Positions 61,672 through 64,000 of a stretch of DNA of 64,000 nucleotides are shown piece after piece. Under the pieces are notes generated by a model. That model was not told the DNA's origin and searched no databases. It worked only from the letters and a program-made list of their open reading frames with translations. Source of the DNA: DASQUK01 sp046726215 (GTDB lineage: Bacteria > Actinomycetota > Acidimicrobiia > Acidimicrobiales > VFJN01); NCBI GenBank assembly GCA_046726215.1, contig JBKPAA010000059.1:1-64000 (forward strand), read 5' to 3'. The position numbers were made by a program, and so were the translations under genes. Each line of letters starts with the position of its first letter. Positions within the stretch are counted from its first letter, which is position 1.

Positions 61672-64000
61672 ATGAAGGTCCTTCTCTCCTGGCTCCAAGA
61701 CTTCGCGCCAATCGCGGGTGATCCCGTCGAGCTCGGCGAGCAGCTCAGCGACCTCGGCATGGCCGTAGAGCGCCTCGACCGGCTGGGCGACGGTCTCGAC
61801 GGCATCGTCGTCGCGGAGGTGCTGGCGACCCGCTCACACCCCAACGCCGACAAGATCCAGCTCGTCGACGTCGATGGCGGCGACGGGGAGGCGCTGCAGG
61901 TCGTGTGTGGCGCCTTCAACATGCGGCGCGGCGACCTCGTGCCGCTGGCCACCGTGGGCACGGTCCTGCCCGACGGCCTCGCGATCGGTCGCCGCAAGGT
62001 GCGGGGCGAGTGGTCCAAGGGCATGCTGTGCTCGGCGCGCGAGATCGGGCTGGGCAGCGACCACGCCGGGATCTTCATCCTGCCGCCGGGCATCTCGGCA
62101 CCGGGCGTCCCCATCGCCGACGCCATGGGCATCGAGCGCGACGTGCTCTACGACCTCGAGGTCAACCCCAACCGGCCGGACGCGATGTCGGTGGCGGGCG
62201 TCGCCCGCGACCTGGCCGCCCGGCTCCGGGTGCCCTTCAGCCTCCCCAACCCCCAGGTCGACGAGGTGGGGGGCAAGCACGTCGACTCCGTCCGTGTCGA
62301 CGTGCTCGATCCCGACCTGTGCGGGCGGTTCAGCGCCAGGGTGTTGCAAGGGGTCACGGTGGGTCCGTCGGACCCCGCCATCGCCCGGCGGCTCACGCTC
62401 CTCGGGATGCGGCCCATCAACTCGCTGGTCGACGTGTCCAACTACGTCATGCTCGAGCTGGGCCAGCCCAGCCACCCCTACGACCTGGCCAAGGTTCGGG
62501 GTGGCGGCTTGCGCGTGCGCCGGGCACGGCACGGCGAGGCGCTGGTGACCCTCGATGACGCCGAGCGCAGGTTCACGGCCGACGACCTGTTGATCTGCGA
62601 CGGGGAGGACACGCCCGTCGGCATCGCCGGGATCATGGGCGGGGCCGATACCGAGATCGACGCCACCACCACCGATGTGCTGCTGGAGATGGCCTGGTTC
62701 CTGCCCATCGGCATCGCCGCGACGTCGCGCCGGCTGCGGTTGCGGTCGGAGGCGTCGGCCCGGTTCGAGAAGGGCACCGATCCCGAAGTCATCGAGCTGG
62801 CGCACGCCCGATTCGCCGAGCTGTTGGCGCCTGCGGGCGCCCGCCTCGAGGCCGGGATGGTCGACGTGCGGGGCGAGCTTCCGGGGCGGGAACCGATCCG
62901 GGTCCGCACCGATCGACTCAACCGCCTGCTGGGCACCGAGCTGACGTCCGGCGAGATCAGCGAGCTCCTCACGCCCATCGGGTTCGCCACCGACGCGGCC
63001 GGGGGGGCCGCCGGCGAGCCGACGGCCGACCTCGACGTCACCGTGCCGCCGTGGCGTTACGACTCGTCCACCGAGATCGACGTCGTGGAGGAGGTGGCGC
63101 GCCTCTACGGGTACGCGCGGATCGGGCGGACCATGCCGACGTCGGCCCACGCCGGGCGACTGAGCGCCCGCCAGCAGGAGCGGCGGCGCCTGCGGTCCTT
63201 GCTGGTGGGCCGGGGACTCTCCGAGGCCATGCCGCTGCCCTTCCTGGCCCCGGGTGACCTCGAGCGCTGTGCGCTGCCGGGCGACGGCATCGAGATCACG
63301 AACCCGCTCGTGAAGGAGGAGTCGATCCTGCGGACGTCGCTGCTGCCCGGCCTGGTCAAGGCGCTGGCCACCAACGCCGCCCGACGCAACACGGGGGTGG
63401 GGCTCTGGGAGATCGGGCACGTCTTCCGCCGCCGTGCGGGCGAAGCCGACGCCGGGCCGAGCGGGTCCGAAGAACCCCTACCCGACGAGCGCGAGGTGCT
63501 GGGCGTGGCGCTCGGCGGTCGCGACGCCGCCGATGCCATGCGCGAATGGCGGGCCGTGGCCGAGGTGCTGGGCGTGGCGGGCGTCGAGGTCGTCAACGGC
63601 GTCGTGCCGGGCCTCCACCCGACGCGGTCGGGGAGCCTGATCGGGCACGCGGCGCAGGTCATCGGCACCGTGGGGGAGATCGACCCCGAGGTGCTCGAGA
63701 CCCACGGCATCGGCGAGCGGGTCGGGTGGCTCGAGGTCGATCTCGATGCTGCGGCGGCAGAGCCGCATCGCGACCGCATCTACCGGCCGGTCAGCATCTA
63801 TCCGTCGAGTGATGTCGACCTCGCCTTCGAGGTCGACGACGCCGTGCCGGCCTCGGCCATCGAGTCGACACTACGGTCGGCGGCGGGCGAGCACCTGGCG
63901 GCGCTGCGCCTGTTCGACGTGTATCGGGGACCGGGCATCGCCGGCGGAAGGCGCAGCCTGGCCTACTCGCTACGGCTCGACGCCCTCGACCACACGCTCA
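61672..64000 (+). CDS. pheT: Phenylalanine--tRNA ligase beta subunit (3' end beyond window)
   Basis: At least 776 residues, still open at the window end; complete PheT is around 800-830. It begins MKVLLSWLQDFAPIAG, then the N-terminal tRNA-binding EMAP-like domain (ATRSHPNADKIQLVDVDGG, GAFNMRRGDLVPLATVG), the B3/B4 editing domain (DLEVNPNRPDAMSVAGVARDLAA, SNYVMLELGQPSHPYDL), B5 (VTVPPWRYDSSTEIDVVEEVARLYGY), a catalytic-like domain and the start of the FDX-ACB anticodon domain (YPSSDVDLAFEVDD). 33 nt separate it from pheS. The final residues are missing only because the sequence ends. Confidence 0.96.
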   Translation, partial: MKVLLSWLQDFAPIAGDPVELGEQLSDLGMAVERLDRLGDGLDGIVVAEVLATRSHPNADKIQLVDVDGGDGEALQVVCGAFNMRRGDLVPLATVGTVLPDGLAIGRRKVRGEWSKGMLCSAREIGLGSDHAGIFILPPGISAPGVPIADAMGIERDVLYDLEVNPNRPDAMSVAGVARDLAARLRVPFSLPNPQVDEVGGKHVDSVRVDVLDPDLCGRFSARVLQGVTVGPSDPAIARRLTLLGMRPINSLVDVSNYVMLELGQPSHPYDLAKVRGGGLRVRRARHGEALVTLDDAERRFTADDLLICDGEDTPVGIAGIMGGADTEIDATTTDVLLEMAWFLPIGIAATSRRLRLRSEASARFEKGTDPEVIELAHARFAELLAPAGARLEAGMVDVRGELPGREPIRVRTDRLNRLLGTELTSGEISELLTPIGFATDAAGGAAGEPTADLDVTVPPWRYDSSTEIDVVEEVARLYGYARIGRTMPTSAHAGRLSARQQERRRLRSLLVGRGLSEAMPLPFLAPGDLERCALPGDGIEITNPLVKEESILRTSLLPGLVKALATNAARRNTGVGLWEIGHVFRRRAGEADAGPSGSEEPLPDEREVLGVALGGRDAADAMREWRAVAEVLGVAGVEVVNGVVPGLHPTRSGSLIGHAAQVIGTVGEIDPEVLETHGIGERVGWLEVDLDAAAAEPHRDRIYRPVSIYPSSDVDLAFEVDDAVPASAIESTLRSAAGEHLAALRLFDVYRGPGIAGGRRSLAYSLRLDALDHTL

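Noticed and set aside
1..64000. tRNA, rRNA and CRISPR elements
   Set aside because: No cloverleaf-like segment with a GTTCRA T-loop in an intergenic gap, no rRNA-like sequence and no regularly spaced direct repeats were found by eye. The only tandem repeat (25606-25740) has two copies with no spacer.

Overview
This is a strongly GC-rich chromosomal segment of an actinobacterium, most likely of class Acidimicrobiia. Several things point there: a mycobacterial-type integration host factor (mihF), a helicase-dead actinobacterial PriA, an F420/luciferase-like oxidoreductase, a remnant of the GYWLVASDGGIF repeat family that I associate with Acidimicrobiia, GTG/TTG/CTG starts, and many genes whose start codon sits 6-8 nt after a TANNNT -10 box (leaderless transcripts). 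The assignment is inference from gene content; no rRNA or tRNA gene is visible.

Layout. 1-7 kb is an accessory, partly decayed stretch: the N-terminus of an IS1182-like transposase at the left edge, two dihydrofolate-reductase-like proteins, a frameshifted luciferase-like oxidoreductase, a truncated ECF sigma factor, an NAD(P)-binding protein, a methyltransferase, a wrecked surface-repeat gene, a cupin and a frameshifted secreted metalloprotease. 7-11.4 kb holds corA, a MOSC protein and a divergent cobalt/B12 unit (cobB against cbtBA). 11.5-16.8 kb holds hisS-aspS, a small membrane protein and rarA. 16.9-25.6 kb runs DUF948, alaS, ruvX, mltG, aroE, a DUF4388 protein and a prepilin peptidase. 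25.7-29 kb is the shikimate operon aroC-aroK-aroB-aroQ, followed by an M24 peptidase, efp and nusB. 31.7-40.9 kb is a full pyrimidine operon (pyrR-pyrB-pyrC-carA-carB-pyrD-pyrF) behind a PyrR-binding RNA leader. 40.9-47.6 kb is mihF, an archaeal-type CMP kinase where gmk is expected, rpoZ, coaBC, metK, priA and mtnA. 47.6-50.5 kb is a minus-strand block of acetyltransferases and RNA methyltransferases, diverging from def-fmt. 52-58 kb holds a YdeI-like protein, a MoaB-like protein, ribD-ribE-ribBA-ribH, hisG and small proteins. 58-64 kb is infC-rpmI-rplT-trmH-pheS-pheT, with pheT cut by the window edge.

How it works together. From about 7 kb on the window is housekeeping: translation (five aminoacyl-tRNA synthetase subunits, IF3, L35, L20, EF-P, deformylase, formyltransferase), nucleotide and aromatic amino acid precursors, riboflavin, CoA and SAM. 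Operons are tightly packed, with 4-nt stop/start overlaps (ATGA, GTGA and, in two places, CTGA).

No wholly new multi-gene system is evident. The best leads are regulatory: a PyrR binding loop with an adjacent ribosome-binding-site hairpin and a terminator inside the pyrR start region; a perfect match to the KstR-type operator over the ribD -10 box; a leaderless seven-codon ORF coupled to carA; overlapping divergent -10 boxes at def; an ATA start for infC; an archaeal-type CMP kinase at the gmk locus; and several extragenic palindromic or tandem repeats.
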